From the NCBI GenBank assembly GCA_006503475.1, contig RSEH01000061.1, positions 62,001 to 126,000 on the forward strand: DNA of 64,000 nucleotides, given 5' to 3'. Made by a program: the position numbers and the translations under genes. This DNA comes from Stentor roeselii (lineage: Eukaryota; Ciliophora; Heterotrichea; Heterotrichida; Stentoridae). The notes beneath the pieces are model-generated. The model saw nothing but the letters and a program-made list of their open reading frames with translations. It was not told the origin of the DNA and made no database searches. Positions 1-9,927 of this stretch are shown in pieces. Each line of letters begins with the position of its first letter. Position 1 is the first letter of the stretch.

Positions 1-745
1 TTTCATCGGATTAAATCAAATTTTCAGTCAATAAAAAAATACAAACCTTTGGCAGCACTTACAAAAAATCAACTTTTAATTTAAGTCTGAAATACTTGTG
101 AAAATTTATCAAAACTTTAAATCTTAAAATTGTCAGATAACTTCTATATGAAGTCATTTTTTCTGAAATGAAGTTTACTATCAAGAAATGTTGAAGCAAA
201 AGCATTTTCGCTAAATTTGAAGTAAGGAAAATTTGAAAGATTATAATTATTGTGAATTTTAAAGCCTATTTCCATTTCATGAATAAAATTGACTAATCAT
301 CTGGGAGCACTCATCCCAAAGATAATTCTAAAGGTGGCAGAGCATTTAGAGCTTGCAAGGAAGATATTGCTAATAAGGAATATGATTTGATGGTGATCAG
401 AATGACTTTAAGAATTACAGATAATATAAATATCTAATTCTTCATCCCATAAAGATTTCATATATTGTAAAGCGATTTGGTTGAATTATCCTAGTTTAGA
501 TGTATATCTAGAAATATTCAACCATTATTAACCCGATATTCTATAAAAAATCCTTTCCAAAAAATTTGAATAATCCAGATACGTTAAATCTAAAAAAGAA
601 TCCTTATCTTTTAATAGTCATCGAATACTCTTTCCATCAATATTCAATCCTTACAAGTCTTCTTCCTATAAATTCTTGAAATTTTCTAATATAAAACTAT
701 ATCTTCTTCAATTCTAAGTATTTAAAACTTCCTAATAATTTCATT
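1..745. other. AT-rich intergenic, no convincing gene
   Basis: No gene was found on either strand. A short open stretch at about 297-434 (+) has no ATG at its head and is bounded by stops. It could be a worn coding remnant but resembles nothing I recognise. Confidence 0.5.
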
Positions 746-1252
746 ATGAAAGTCAACAAAAACAAATTCGAGGTTGACCTCGATTCTCTTCCTCTCGACA
801 TCGCACTTCTAAGTGAAATAAAAAACCCTTTGATATTTGTCCCTAAGCTGACATTCCAAGGATTCGCTAAAGAAATAGTTGAAAAATATACCTGCATGAT
901 ATGTCAAGAAGTCTACAATAATCCAGTTACTACAAAATGTAACTGCAAAGTGACTCTCTGTGAAAGATGCTTTAAAATGAATCACAGTCGATGCCCTATC
1001 TGCAGGTCTTACACAAATGCAGATATAAACCATATGGTTAAGAATGAAATAGAGGATCAAGAATTTGTATGCGAATGTAAGACCAAGTACAAGTATGGAA
1101 GAAAAGAAGATCATGTTCTTGATTGTGAAAAAGCATCACTTACTTGTAGTAAATGTGATAAGTCCTTTAATGGACCTAATTTGAAAAAACATCTGGTTGA
1201 TTTACATACTATTGAAATTTTGATGAGCTTTGGGAAGATTTCAATAGTTTAG
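746..1252 (+). CDS. RING-type zinc finger protein (TRAF-like)
   Basis: The 168-residue protein has a RING-like cluster at residues 50-86: C50-C53, C65-C67, C72-C75 and C83-C86, with H80 also present. The usual RING histidine position is taken by a cysteine (C67). A second zinc-binding segment follows at about 109-154, with C109, C111, C127, then C134-C137 and H149/H154, like the small zinc fingers after the RING in TRAF and SIAH-type proteins. RING proteins of this layout are usually ubiquitin ligases, so a role in ubiquitin transfer is inferred. The start is the first ATG after an AT-rich leader. No intron is needed. The product is short for a TRAF because no C-terminal TRAF domain follows. 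The specific substrate is unknown. Confidence 0.75.
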   Translation: MKVNKNKFEVDLDSLPLDIALLSEIKNPLIFVPKLTFQGFAKEIVEKYTCMICQEVYNNPVTTKCNCKVTLCERCFKMNHSRCPICRSYTNADINHMVKNEIEDQEFVCECKTKYKYGRKEDHVLDCEKASLTCSKCDKSFNGPNLKKHLVDLHTIEILMSFGKISIV

Positions 1253-2024
1253 ATAGTAATGATTTTTTTTATGATGTTTTTGAAGATAATACAAATTTTA
1301 ATAGGTTGAAGAAATTTTTTTATTTGAGGATTAATTTGGGTATTGGAGGGAATATTAAAATTTTAAGGGTTTATGTGAACAGAGATTGACATTTGATAGA
1401 TAAATGTTGAGGGTCTGCTTGGAAATACGTTAAAATTTATTATAATTAGTTGCAAAGTGTAGGAATCTTTCAAAGCTAGATTCAATTGAAAAAAAGTATA
1501 GAAGATAATATATTATAATCATGGTTTTAAAGATTTTGTTTACTTTAGCACATTGAATAAACTTTTGATATTAAACTTTGAAATGTATTTAGTTGATGTG
1601 CATATGTGTGATTCAATACATATGAATAGGACTATTATTGAAGAATAAGTAAAATATCTTTAGATATGTTTTATATAACTGATTTTTTGTTAAGGTATTC
1701 CAACGAATAAGATATAAAAATTTCATTTAAATCAAGTAACTTCTTTCAAAAATAGCAGATATCTAGTCAAATCTATAAATCTATATTATTAACTCTTACC
1801 ACTGACTATTCTCAAGTCTATCATAAATTCTTTACATCCAAAATAGACCTTCATAAAAAATATTATCATAATCCATAACACAAAAAACATTAATAAAAAT
1901 CATTCACGAACTAAAATCAAAACACCCAAATCACTTTCCCAAAATAAACAATCCTCCAACACCCACCATCTAAATCCTCCAAACCATCTCCAAACCACCA
2001 TCTTAATTTCTAATCAACTCTATA
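1253..2024. other. AT-rich intergenic region
   Basis: Roughly 770 bp between two plus-strand genes. I see no coding stretch, RNA gene or clear repeat. The last 150 bases are C-rich on the plus strand, as is common just before gene starts in this window. Confidence 0.5.
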
Positions 2025-3065
2025 ATGGACCAAACAAGCGAAGCAATCGAAATCGAGGCATCCATAGAAGCTCGTCGTAAAGCAATCGAATCGGAGTGCA
2101 TAAACTCTAAAATAGACTTAACCGCAGCAGGTCTAGACGATTTAGACTCACTAACAGTAGCGATTTGCCTTTACCAAAAAGACAGCAAAATAGATTCTCT
2201 TTACCTCGGCACAAACTCAATAAGCGACGAAGGCCTTGAAGCGATTTCGAATTCTTTATCGAAGCACCCAGAGCTACGTCATTTATACTTGGGGAACAAC
2301 CTCTTCCGTGACGTGGGCTTCTCAGCTTTGTCCAACATTTTGCCAGAGCTTCGAAATCTTACAACCCTTTCTCTAGGCGGCGCTCAATTGACTGACTCCT
2401 CTTGCACGTCTTTAGCCACGTCTCTTATGGCAATGGAAGAAAGCAGCTTGAAGTATCTTTTTTTGAACGGCAACAGCATCGGCGATGAAGGCCTTTTATC
2501 TCTTGTGTATTAAAGATTTAGAGTTGCTCTGTCAAGTGACAAGTTCTTCTTGGAGACTCTGCATTTAGGAGATAATAAATTTACTGAAGTTGGAGTCAAG
2601 TTACTTGCGGAATGGCTTGAAACAAGCTCGAGTCTTGAGAAATTGTTTTTGAATGATAATGAAATGGGGCAGGAAGGTGTTTCTTATATAAGTGAAGCCC
2701 TTGTTTGCAATAAAAGTATCAAGTTTCTTAGTATTGCTGCTTGTGGAATCATTGATGATACCTTTAAACCTATGCTTGCAAGTTTGAGTGTCAATGAAAC
2801 TCTTGAATCGCTTCATGTTTGGGGAAATTTTTTGACACTTATGTCGGCAGAGCTTATTATTGAAGTACTTCGAAAACATAATCATGTGTTAAACGACTTG
2901 CAATTGTTTAACAACCCGATTGAAGACTATGAAATGATTAAAGTTGTAAGGGATAAATAGGAACTTGATGTTATTCTGCAGAAAAATAAATTGGAAATCG
3001 TTGAAAATCCTGAAGATGAAGAGGAAATATTTAGAATTGTCAAGGAAGCTGGGGTTAGTAGTTAG
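2025..3065 (+). CDS. leucine-rich repeat protein, three exons
   Basis: Two 15-nt introns (2507-2521 and 2946-2960) split this gene. Without them the frame meets TAA and TAG; with them removed one 336-residue protein results and the repeat pattern stays in register. It consists of ribonuclease-inhibitor type leucine-rich repeats of about 28 residues (LGDNKFTEVG, LFLNDNEMGQEGV, LGTNSISDEGLE), as in RanGAP and NLR-type LRR proteins. LRR arrays of this type bind other proteins. No catalytic domain, membrane segment or signal peptide is visible. The C-terminus is acidic. The stop codon ends 1 nt before the stop of the convergent gene at 3067. The family is clear, the role is not. Confidence 0.85.
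2507..2521 (+). other. 15-nt intron in LRR gene
   Basis: Sequence gtattaaagatttag. Removal restores the frame from the LLSLV segment into VALSSDKFF, and the in-frame TAA disappears. It has GT-AG ends and an A at position 10. Confidence 0.9.
2946..2960 (+). other. 15-nt intron in LRR gene
   Basis: Sequence gtaagggataaatag, with an in-frame TAG if retained. Removal joins MIKV to ELDVILQKNK and opens the frame to the final TAG at 3063-3065. Confidence 0.88.
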
Positions 3066-3066
3066 G

Positions 3067-4494
3067 TTACACTATGTTGAATAAGGTCTTAAGGCGGAAG
3101 CGGTTTATTGATGTGGATTTGTTTTGGTAGTCTTCAACTCCACTCAAGTATTTTAACCAATGATTTCTCGCCAAACATCTAGTTCTCGCATGAAATTCCA
3201 AAGAATTTCCCAGAAAATTCAAACAATTTTTCATATCCAAAATAATCATCTGAATAAAAGAGTTTTCCCTGAGACAAGACTCTTCAAACTCTTCACATCC
3301 CTTAAGAATCAGCAATCTAGCCGCATCAATATCAACTTCAGCGATTTGCGCAGCTTCAAAAAGAATATCAGCGCACTTAGATCGATAAAAACCTTTTAAG
3401 ACCTCTTCATCAAGTTCAATTTCACTCATAACAATCTCTTGATCAATGAAAGGCACATTTAAAGTAAGATGAACAACGCGCAGAGCATTATTAACCCTAA
3501 AAGAAACTTCAGCAAAAAGAACATCTTGCAAGTTTCGCGCTCTTCCAGGGGGTACCTGAATTAAAATAACAACACTAGTCGTCCTTCCAGCGATTCCATC
3601 AGGCATTCTGAACTTTTTTTCTCCATTTTCACTGTAAATCTTAGAAATCTTGACATTTTCAGCTTCTTTCACCTCCGCAACAACATGAGAAACAACTAAA
3701 CTTTCCATGATTCCAGCAGCGAATGCCAGAGACTTAAACCATTCTTTTTCATTATCAGGAAAAAAACAAGCCCCAGCAAGTCCTTCAGATAAAAAATTGA
3801 GAACCTTGGAAGGACTAAATCCAAAAGCCCAGAAATGAACATCTTTCCCTAAAAATTCATTTAAAAGTACCTCAAATCTTTCTTCAACTGTTTCAAGATT
3901 CGAGTCATTCCCAGTTGCGAAAAGAATTAAAAAAGTTTTTTGATTCACCTGTCTTCTGTTATTCAAGACTGAAAACCCTGTCGAAAGAGCTTCAAACAAA
4001 TCAGCTCCTAATGAATAACTGAGACTTTGAAGGTGAAGGTTTATTCTGACTTTTCCTGTGTATGTCATTGAAAGAAGAGGGGAAAGTCTTTTTGTTGATT
4101 CTGAAAAAGTGATGAGGCTTAAACGGTCTTGTCCTGTTAATCGACTCATGAGGAACTCGACTGAATTTTTCAAAAGTCTTTCTTTGGACCTGGTCAATGA
4201 AGAGGTTTCGAGAATGCAGACAAGGTCAAGTCCTGCCCGAAGGTCAATGTCTTGTTCTTCACAAGCAAGAGATAACATTGCTGGCCATTCCTGAGTTTCA
4301 TTAGAGTTTTGAATAGAATTCAAAACGAGTTTCAGTGATACTGTTGGAAGTGGAGTCTCAAGTGAACTTCCTTCAAGTTCCAGAATTGGCTCGTCATCAT
4401 TTTTTAATGAAAACTTCTCATCAGCTGAAATAGAAAGACTGCTGGAGACCTGTTCAACAACACAACAGTTTGTTTTACTAAGAGTTTTTCCCAT
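3067..4494 (-). CDS. VWA-domain protein with acylation signal
   Basis: The 475-residue protein has a von Willebrand A domain at about residues 88-250, in the layout of ciliate and plant VWA proteins (WAV3-like) in which a beta segment precedes the domain and a long C-terminal part follows. The metal site is degenerate: the usual DxSxS reads E96-T-S-S-L, so metal-dependent ligand binding is doubtful. The N-terminus MGKTLSKTNCC suggests myristoylation at G2 and palmitoylation at C10/C11, placing it on a membrane; this is inference. No RING is present. It lies 18 nt downstream of the coiled-coil gene on the same strand and converges with the LRR gene (1 nt between stops). Confidence 0.75.
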   Translation of the reverse strand: MGKTLSKTNCCVVEQVSSSLSISADEKFSLKNDDEPILELEGSSLETPLPTVSLKLVLNSIQNSNETQEWPAMLSLACEEQDIDLRAGLDLVCILETSSLTRSKERLLKNSVEFLMSRLTGQDRLSLITFSESTKRLSPLLSMTYTGKVRINLHLQSLSYSLGADLFEALSTGFSVLNNRRQVNQKTFLILFATGNDSNLETVEERFEVLLNEFLGKDVHFWAFGFSPSKVLNFLSEGLAGACFFPDNEKEWFKSLAFAAGIMESLVVSHVVAEVKEAENVKISKIYSENGEKKFRMPDGIAGRTTSVVILIQVPPGRARNLQDVLFAEVSFRVNNALRVVHLTLNVPFIDQEIVMSEIELDEEVLKGFYRSKCADILFEAAQIAEVDIDAARLLILKGCEEFEESCLRENSFIQMIILDMKNCLNFLGNSLEFHARTRCLARNHWLKYLSGVEDYQNKSTSINRFRLKTLFNIV

Positions 4495-4512
4495 ATATAT
4501 CTATTACCACAA

Positions 4513-7500
4513 CTACGGCGAAGACAGTCTCTGAACTTCTAACACAAGGACTGTCCATAGAATATAAACACTTTTCCAGTCTTTCTCTCCAGGGACTATC
4601 AAAGATTCAAAGCGATTCTGCCATTCATTCACATAAAGATAGTTAAGTCCAAAATTCTCCTTTTTTTCAAAGATCTTTAAAAGCTCTGCTTTTAAAGTTT
4701 CATGATTTTTTTGAATGGCTTCCTGAATGGTCTCAGAATTGAATCCTTTTAAAAAGTTTTCTAAGTCTTTAGATGTAAGCAAGCCGAGTTGCACACAAAG
4801 GTCAACAACTTTATTTAAAGGAATGCAAAAAGACTGGTCATCAAAATCTTGATATTTCTGAAGTCCTTCTCCGTTGTTTCCAATAACCCCGAACCGATCA
4901 GTTGAAACATGTCGAACGATCATCACAATATCTTGCTTGAAGACCTTGAAAAGGTTACGAGTTGAGTAAAAAGATTCAATAACAGTCAAAATGCTTTCAA
5001 CATGTGCCTGATAATGACTATCAAGTTCAATTAAAAGCATTTCAGATAAGAACTCCTGGTCAATAATCCCAAATTTATTTATTTTTTTCGGGTCAGGATG
5101 TGAATTCTGCTCGATTTTCAAGACAATAGCAGAAATTTTCGAAGAGTCTAAATGTTTGGAAAGGATTTCCTTTGAGCACTCAACGGCTCTTATGGCAGGA
5201 ATGAACTGGTAGTCGATGCCTTCTTCAATGTTGAAAATAATTCCAAGATTTGACTTCTGGATGAGATTTATCAGTTCAAGTAAGAAGTCAAAGCATTCCT
5301 TAGGCCTTGCGTAGTCCTCAAGGCCGATTTTCTTGCTGATTCCGATAAGTTTGGCGAAGTTTATCACTCGTCGTGAGTCAGGATACTTCATCACTGAAGC
5401 AAGAAATTCAATTAACTTTTTATTCATGATTTTTTGTCCGAATCTCGTCGAAAACTCATCGAATAGAAAAGTTGCCAAGTCTTGAACGTCACCTAAACTT
5501 TTTTTTGCGGCAGCTGATGAATATAGAGAGCTTATTGTTTTTATCATCATTTTTCGACTCATTTTAGCGAGTTTTAAGATGTTTTTTGAAGATTCTTGCA
5601 AGAAATCGTCGATGTACTTGTGTTGGAAAGGCTTTACTTGTGGTCTGGATGCGGATTTTGAGTCTTTGTGTTGGAAGTGGAACTCTTGGACTTTAGTTCC
5701 TCGTCGAGTCATTTTTAAGTTTTCGCTGATTATTGTATTTCTTCGCTTCGGACGAGAAGGTTCAGGATCTTCTGTTTGGATCGGCTCGGGTTCTAATGGC
5801 TTTTCAGGTTCTGGTGGATCGGTTGTGAAAGCGTCGTTTTTGCCTTTTTCATAACCGTAGTAGTAACCGTTTTTCCAGCTGTCGATTTCGACTTCTGAGT
5901 TCAAGAGGCCTACTGATTTAAGATAAACGATTTCATTTTCCAACACATCCTGACTTTCCTCGGATGACAAAAAACTTAAGCTTTTCGAGTCTTCCAGATT
6001 AAAACTATCTCCCAACATAGATCGACTTTTGCTAACAAGTAAATGCACTTTGCTTAGTTCATTTTTTTTATGATAAATCTGTTTTTTAATACCAGTAAGA
6101 TAATCCTTGCGATCCTTAATCATCCATTCCAAAAGTTCTTCCTCTTCCTGTCGTGCATTATCAATGAATACATTTTCATCAGTTTGTGTTCCTTTATTAA
6201 GGTTTTCTCTCCACCTATAATAACTATTAACCCTTCTCCTCACAGGCGGTTTCTGCGAAATATCATCAAAGTCGATTTGGTCTTCAATGATTGAGATTTC
6301 ATCAAATTTCTCCGTAAAAGTCGTTAACTTGATTTCAACCAGGTCTTCATTAGTGATCATGATATTCGGATGTTTGAAGGGCTCATTGAAGGGCTCATCG
6401 ATTTCTTCTTCGAAAATGTCTAAAAGCTCTTCAGTGAGGACTGATTTTTCACTGAAAGTGATCAAAACTTGTGTAGAAACTGAACAGCAGTCTTTGGGAA
6501 TGTCTGCCTGGACTTGCTTGTCGAAGAAGATGAAGTCTGTGTTAGTTGTTAACATTTGATGCTCTATCAGCTGCTCTTCTGTAAGACGAGAACCTTGAGT
6601 GAGCCGCTTTTCTTGAAGAACGTTTAGCTTGGTCAAGATGTAGTCTTTTATTGAGTCACGCTTGTGAGAATGGCTTCGGATCACTACCGGGTCTGTTGTT
6701 AGTGGAAGACTCGAACGGTAGTCGTTGAACTTTGTAAGAAGCTGGTTGTATCGTTCAAGGTCTTTTTTAATACGGAAGGTCCTGTCAGCTTTCAGTCTTT
6801 TTATATGCTCGACGTGTCTTTGAATATCGACTTCTTTTATCATCAATGTCGACTTCAAAATTCCGATTTCATGTAAAAACTGTTTAAATATTACCAAGTC
6901 TTCCTTTTCTTTATTTGAAGTACTTAACTTATTCAGCTCTTCCAGTAAAAAATCAACTTTTTTCTGTAATTCAGCAACACAAGACGTCAGTTTCGTTTTT
7001 TCTTCGGCGTTTTTCACTTTTTTGTAGATTTTTGTAAATTTCAGAAGTTCTGCAATGATTTCTCCTCTTTCCATAGACTGAAAAGAGACGAGTTTTATGC
7101 ACTCTTGCCATGCGATTCTCAAAACTAATTGAAAAGCTTCTAGTCCTGACCCTGAATCACTTGTAAAGGGCTTTTCACTTGTTTCTTTGAAGAAGTATGA
7201 AAAGTGCTGCATTTTCATGAACTGAAGCCAGTCTTTTAAACGGCAATTGTCAAGACTGTAGCCTTCTACTTGGAACTTTCTTGAATCTTCTAGGGAAAAC
7301 TTGCTTTCTACTTCAAATGGAGTTGGAGATCCAGGCTTTTCCTTGAAACGGGTCTGCTTACGGGTGGCTACTCGCTTTGATGACTTTGCCATCAAACGGA
7401 GCTGGTCTAAAGATGTTGGAAGATTGAAATGATTGAAGGATTTTCGATCTGGTTCTGGACTTTTTAACACTTCTTGGAGTTGTTGGTAGTCTCTAAACTT

Positions 7501-7722
7501 TCGAGATGCTGTAGCTCTTTCAGTGAATGTCCCTGAGTCTTTTATATATGAAGTTATTTGTTTTGATAAAGATAAGTCAGGGATTATGTCTCTTGATGAT
7601 AAAGTATTAGGCGGACTTTGAGAAGTTAATTCAGGACTTTTAGAAACAGTTCTCAAAAAAGAAGCGGCAGTTCTAATAGGAGGAAAAAACTTACCTTTAG
7701 GAGTGCTAGATGAGTTTTTCAT
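4513..7722 (-). CDS. large coiled-coil protein, unknown function
   Basis: The 1069-residue protein is intronless as read. Residues 1-130 are basic, Ser/Thr-rich and probably disordered. About 240-360 is charged coiled coil. A P/E-rich stretch (around 665-690) precedes a helical C-terminal region from about 735. That region contains DLATFLFDEFSTRFGQK followed by a basic segment and reads like a conserved helical domain seen in protist cytoskeletal or ciliary proteins, but I cannot name it. There is no membrane segment, nucleotide-binding loop or zinc motif. It is head to head with the TPR-RRM gene at 7903 across 180 bp. A structural role at the cortex or basal bodies is only a guess from composition. 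Confidence 0.8.
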   Translation of the reverse strand: MKNSSSTPKGKFFPPIRTAASFLRTVSKSPELTSQSPPNTLSSRDIIPDLSLSKQITSYIKDSGTFTERATASRKFRDYQQLQEVLKSPEPDRKSFNHFNLPTSLDQLRLMAKSSKRVATRKQTRFKEKPGSPTPFEVESKFSLEDSRKFQVEGYSLDNCRLKDWLQFMKMQHFSYFFKETSEKPFTSDSGSGLEAFQLVLRIAWQECIKLVSFQSMERGEIIAELLKFTKIYKKVKNAEEKTKLTSCVAELQKKVDFLLEELNKLSTSNKEKEDLVIFKQFLHEIGILKSTLMIKEVDIQRHVEHIKRLKADRTFRIKKDLERYNQLLTKFNDYRSSLPLTTDPVVIRSHSHKRDSIKDYILTKLNVLQEKRLTQGSRLTEEQLIEHQMLTTNTDFIFFDKQVQADIPKDCCSVSTQVLITFSEKSVLTEELLDIFEEEIDEPFNEPFKHPNIMITNEDLVEIKLTTFTEKFDEISIIEDQIDFDDISQKPPVRRRVNSYYRWRENLNKGTQTDENVFIDNARQEEEELLEWMIKDRKDYLTGIKKQIYHKKNELSKVHLLVSKSRSMLGDSFNLEDSKSLSFLSSEESQDVLENEIVYLKSVGLLNSEVEIDSWKNGYYYGYEKGKNDAFTTDPPEPEKPLEPEPIQTEDPEPSRPKRRNTIISENLKMTRRGTKVQEFHFQHKDSKSASRPQVKPFQHKYIDDFLQESSKNILKLAKMSRKMMIKTISSLYSSAAAKKSLGDVQDLATFLFDEFSTRFGQKIMNKKLIEFLASVMKYPDSRRVINFAKLIGISKKIGLEDYARPKECFDFLLELINLIQKSNLGIIFNIEEGIDYQFIPAIRAVECSKEILSKHLDSSKISAIVLKIEQNSHPDPKKINKFGIIDQEFLSEMLLIELDSHYQAHVESILTVIESFYSTRNLFKVFKQDIVMIVRHVSTDRFGVIGNNGEGLQKYQDFDDQSFCIPLNKVVDLCVQLGLLTSKDLENFLKGFNSETIQEAIQKNHETLKAELLKIFEKKENFGLNYLYVNEWQNRFESLIVPGEKDWKSVYILWTVLVLEVQRLSSP

Positions 7723-7902
7723 TAAGAATATAAATCAAGTTTTATAATTGTTAACCCTCAATAAAAAAAATGAAAAACCCTCAGCATCCCTGAAAAAAAA
7801 ACCAAAAACCCTAAAAAAATTCCTAAAAACCTCCAATTTTTTTCACTTTTTTAAAATGAAAAATTCTGACTTTCCCTAAATTTCCATATTTCCCTAATAA
7901 AC
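7723..7902. promoter_or_regulatory. shared divergent promoter region
   Basis: These 180 bp separate the start codons of the coiled-coil gene (minus) and the TPR-RRM gene (plus), so both promoters must lie here or inside the genes. The stretch is A/T-rich with runs of A; no defined box can be assigned. Confidence 0.5.
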
Positions 7903-8811
7903 ATGATTGTTTCATTTTCGACTCCAATTACAATTCAAAAAAGCCAGTCAGACCTAAGAGCAAGGCCTTTCCAAATCATTACAAATCGAATAGAAACTTC
8001 GATATCAACCCAATCGGACACACATCGGAATCAAGCATCAAAGGCTTCACTTCCAATCCCAAAAGGCGAAACCCCTTACGCCAAAGCCAAAATCGCAGAG
8101 TACCAAGAGCGTAACCTAGACAAGGCTGAGCACTACTACAAACTCGCGATAAAAAGAGGAGAAAGAGTCATTTCCGCCATTAAAGACCTGGCCTCACTAC
8201 TTCATCAAAGAGGCAAAACAAAAGAAGCCTGTGATTTTTTGCATTCAAATCGCGGTTTTTTCGTGAACGATAAAGAAAAATTCGAAAATTTATACAAAAC
8301 CCTTGAAAAACAACTGAACGTCTCTAGCAACAGTCTAAACAAAAACATTAAACTTTCAAATTTATCATCAGAAATGACTGAAAAACAAGTGAAAAACCTT
8401 TTTGAAAATTCTGTCAGAATTAAATCTGTTGAGTTCGGAACTGAGGAGAAACGAAGCGAAAAGGCCTACTTTTGCCTTATCAGGTTTAATAGTCACTCTT
8501 CAGCGAGAAAGACTTTAGAAGGGTTTCGATATTGGGACAGATATCGACTTGAATGGGTGAATAGTGAAGGGAAGACAGTGGCAGATGCGCATTATTATAG
8601 ACAGAAGATGGAAGAGTACCGAAGGGATCACCCTACTTTTGATTATCAGGTCTTTGATCGAGACCCCAGAGGATACGCGTTTTGTATGCCGGTCGATTCA
8701 AGTCCTTTGGTGAATTATCAGCTCTTGGAACAGGAGGGTACAATAAAGGATTTACTTGGAAGTACATTATTTTCAACGATTTTTAGTGAGAAAAACATTG
8801 AGTGCTGCTAA
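7903..8811 (+). CDS. TPR plus RRM RNA-binding protein
   Basis: The 302-residue protein has two recognisable parts. Residues about 57-115 form a pair of TPR-like helical repeats (A-x-YYKLAIKRG followed by DLASLLHQRGKTKEA). Residues about 147-222 form an RNA recognition motif: RNP2-like IKLSNL at 149-154 and RNP1-like KAYFCLIRF at 187-195, with the beta-alpha-beta spacing of the fold. A C-terminal extension of about 80 residues is rich in Y, R and D. It presumably binds RNA through the RRM and a protein through the TPRs; target unknown. ATG is the first in the frame. The stop lies 17 nt from the convergent stop of the OB-fold gene. Confidence 0.75.
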   Translation: MIVSFSTPITIQKSQSDLRARPFQIITNRIETSISTQSDTHRNQASKASLPIPKGETPYAKAKIAEYQERNLDKAEHYYKLAIKRGERVISAIKDLASLLHQRGKTKEACDFLHSNRGFFVNDKEKFENLYKTLEKQLNVSSNSLNKNIKLSNLSSEMTEKQVKNLFENSVRIKSVEFGTEEKRSEKAYFCLIRFNSHSSARKTLEGFRYWDRYRLEWVNSEGKTVADAHYYRQKMEEYRRDHPTFDYQVFDRDPRGYAFCMPVDSSPLVNYQLLEQEGTIKDLLGSTLFSTIFSEKNIECC

Positions 8812-8828
8812 TTAAGTAACAATTAGTG

Positions 8829-9155
8829 TTAGTCTGGCTTTATGTCAACGTTTTTAAAGGAAATCAGGTTTTTTAGGTAGTAACTCACGTTGTATTTCTT
8901 GAATTTTACCTCTTTTAGGATTTTACAGAAAATTGTACTGTCTCGGTATTCTCCGAGAACTAGGTAACTTGAACCTGAAACTGGGATTATTATGTTTTCT
9001 GTCATGTTTAAAGAGACTTTTACACCTGATAGTCCTTGGATGAATAACTTGTCTGGAGACTCTTTGACGATGAAACCGATCACTCTTACGCGAGATCCTT
9101 CTTGGATTTGGAATAGGTCTTCTATTGGGACAAGATTAGAGTGTTGATTTATCAT
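8829..9155 (-). CDS. TEN1: TEN1-like OB-fold protein (CST complex)
   Basis: The 108-residue protein is a single predicted OB fold. Two blocks match TEN1 as I know it from animals: QEGSRVRVIGFI (human PDGSTLRTFGRL) and GSSYLVLGEYRD (human GSLYIVLGELQH), at corresponding positions in proteins of nearly the same length. TEN1 pairs with STN1 in the CST complex, which binds single-stranded telomeric DNA and helps finish lagging-strand synthesis. The alternative is another small OB protein such as RPA3. The resemblance rests on two short blocks, so the call is moderate. It lies 34 nt downstream of the ELP6-like gene on the same strand. A ciliate macronucleus carries very many telomeres, so a CST subunit would be expected. 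Confidence 0.55.
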   Translation of the reverse strand: MINQHSNLVPIEDLFQIQEGSRVRVIGFIVKESPDKLFIQGLSGVKVSLNMTENIIIPVSGSSYLVLGEYRDSTIFCKILKEVKFKKYNVSYYLKNLISFKNVDIKPD

Positions 9156-9189
9156 TTTTTAATATTTTAATCAAGCCAGCCTCAACGAC

Positions 9190-9819
9190 CTAATAATCAA
9201 TTAAAACAAAACTATCATTCATGATTTTGTAGTAATAAACTCCCAATTCAGACTTAACAAATTTCTCCCTAAATTCAACCCGTATCTTCCCCAAACATTC
9301 CGAACTACTTCCAGACGCCAAAGGACTCAAAAAGATACTTGCCCTACTCATCTGTTCAACAGGCCAGATTTGAGAAATAACCATCGAGTCACCTTTGACG
9401 ACTAATATTTTGCATATATTTTTTACAGCAAAAAGCAAATCAACTGTTTCCACCGGGCTTGTTTCAAGAATGATGGAAAAAATATCATCGAAAACAATCA
9501 CATCAGAATTTTGAGTCTTCAGGAAAGAAAGAATTGATTTTAAAGGTAGTCTTCGAGGAGCGTCTTGCCAGGTAACAGGAGGATTTTCAGTCAAAGGAAG
9601 GTCTCCGATTTCAAGATTTGTTTCGAATTCGACGTAGTTGAAGGGAATTAAGAACTTTTTTAAGAGGATGTTGTAATGAGAAAAGTTTCCAGGATCACTG
9701 AAAAAGGTGACTTTTTTTTTGAAGGACTTTAGAAGAGATAATAGAGCGCCTGTACCGTCGCAGGAGATTGTATCGGATATGATGTAAATTCCGGAATCAC
9801 CTAGTTGAGGAAAGGACAT
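9190..9819 (-). CDS. ELP6: Elongator complex subunit 6 (ELP6-like)
   Basis: The 209-residue protein fits ELP6, one of the RecA-fold subunits of the Elp4-Elp5-Elp6 ring of Elongator, which modifies wobble uridines of tRNA. Matching points: FSHYNILLKK near residue 46 (human FSHYSIVGQK), the Walker-B-like VIVFDDIFSIIL (human VLLVDDLSVLL) near 106, and a C-terminal YYYKIMNDSFVLID (human YQYKIQDKSVSFF). There is no Walker A motif, as expected for ELP6. It is slightly shorter than the human protein (about 266 residues). It acts in the cytoplasm by family. It is part of a run of five minus-strand genes with very short gaps. Confidence 0.62.
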   Translation of the reverse strand: MSFPQLGDSGIYIISDTISCDGTGALLSLLKSFKKKVTFFSDPGNFSHYNILLKKFLIPFNYVEFETNLEIGDLPLTENPPVTWQDAPRRLPLKSILSFLKTQNSDVIVFDDIFSIILETSPVETVDLLFAVKNICKILVVKGDSMVISQIWPVEQMSRASIFLSPLASGSSSECLGKIRVEFREKFVKSELGVYYYKIMNDSFVLIDY

Positions 9820-9927
9820 TATTTGGATTATTTAGAGTTTGGTGGATTTTTAGATGATTTATAAGTTAGATCTTAATTAAAACCTTAAAACCCCTAAACT
9901 TATCCTCATAACCAAAAAATATCTAAA

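Noticed and set aside
2025-3065. Reassigned TAA and TAG (glutamine) to explain the breaks in the LRR gene
   Set aside because: 15-nt GT-AG introns remove both stops and improve the LRR register, and more than 30 long frames in the window avoid all three stops internally.
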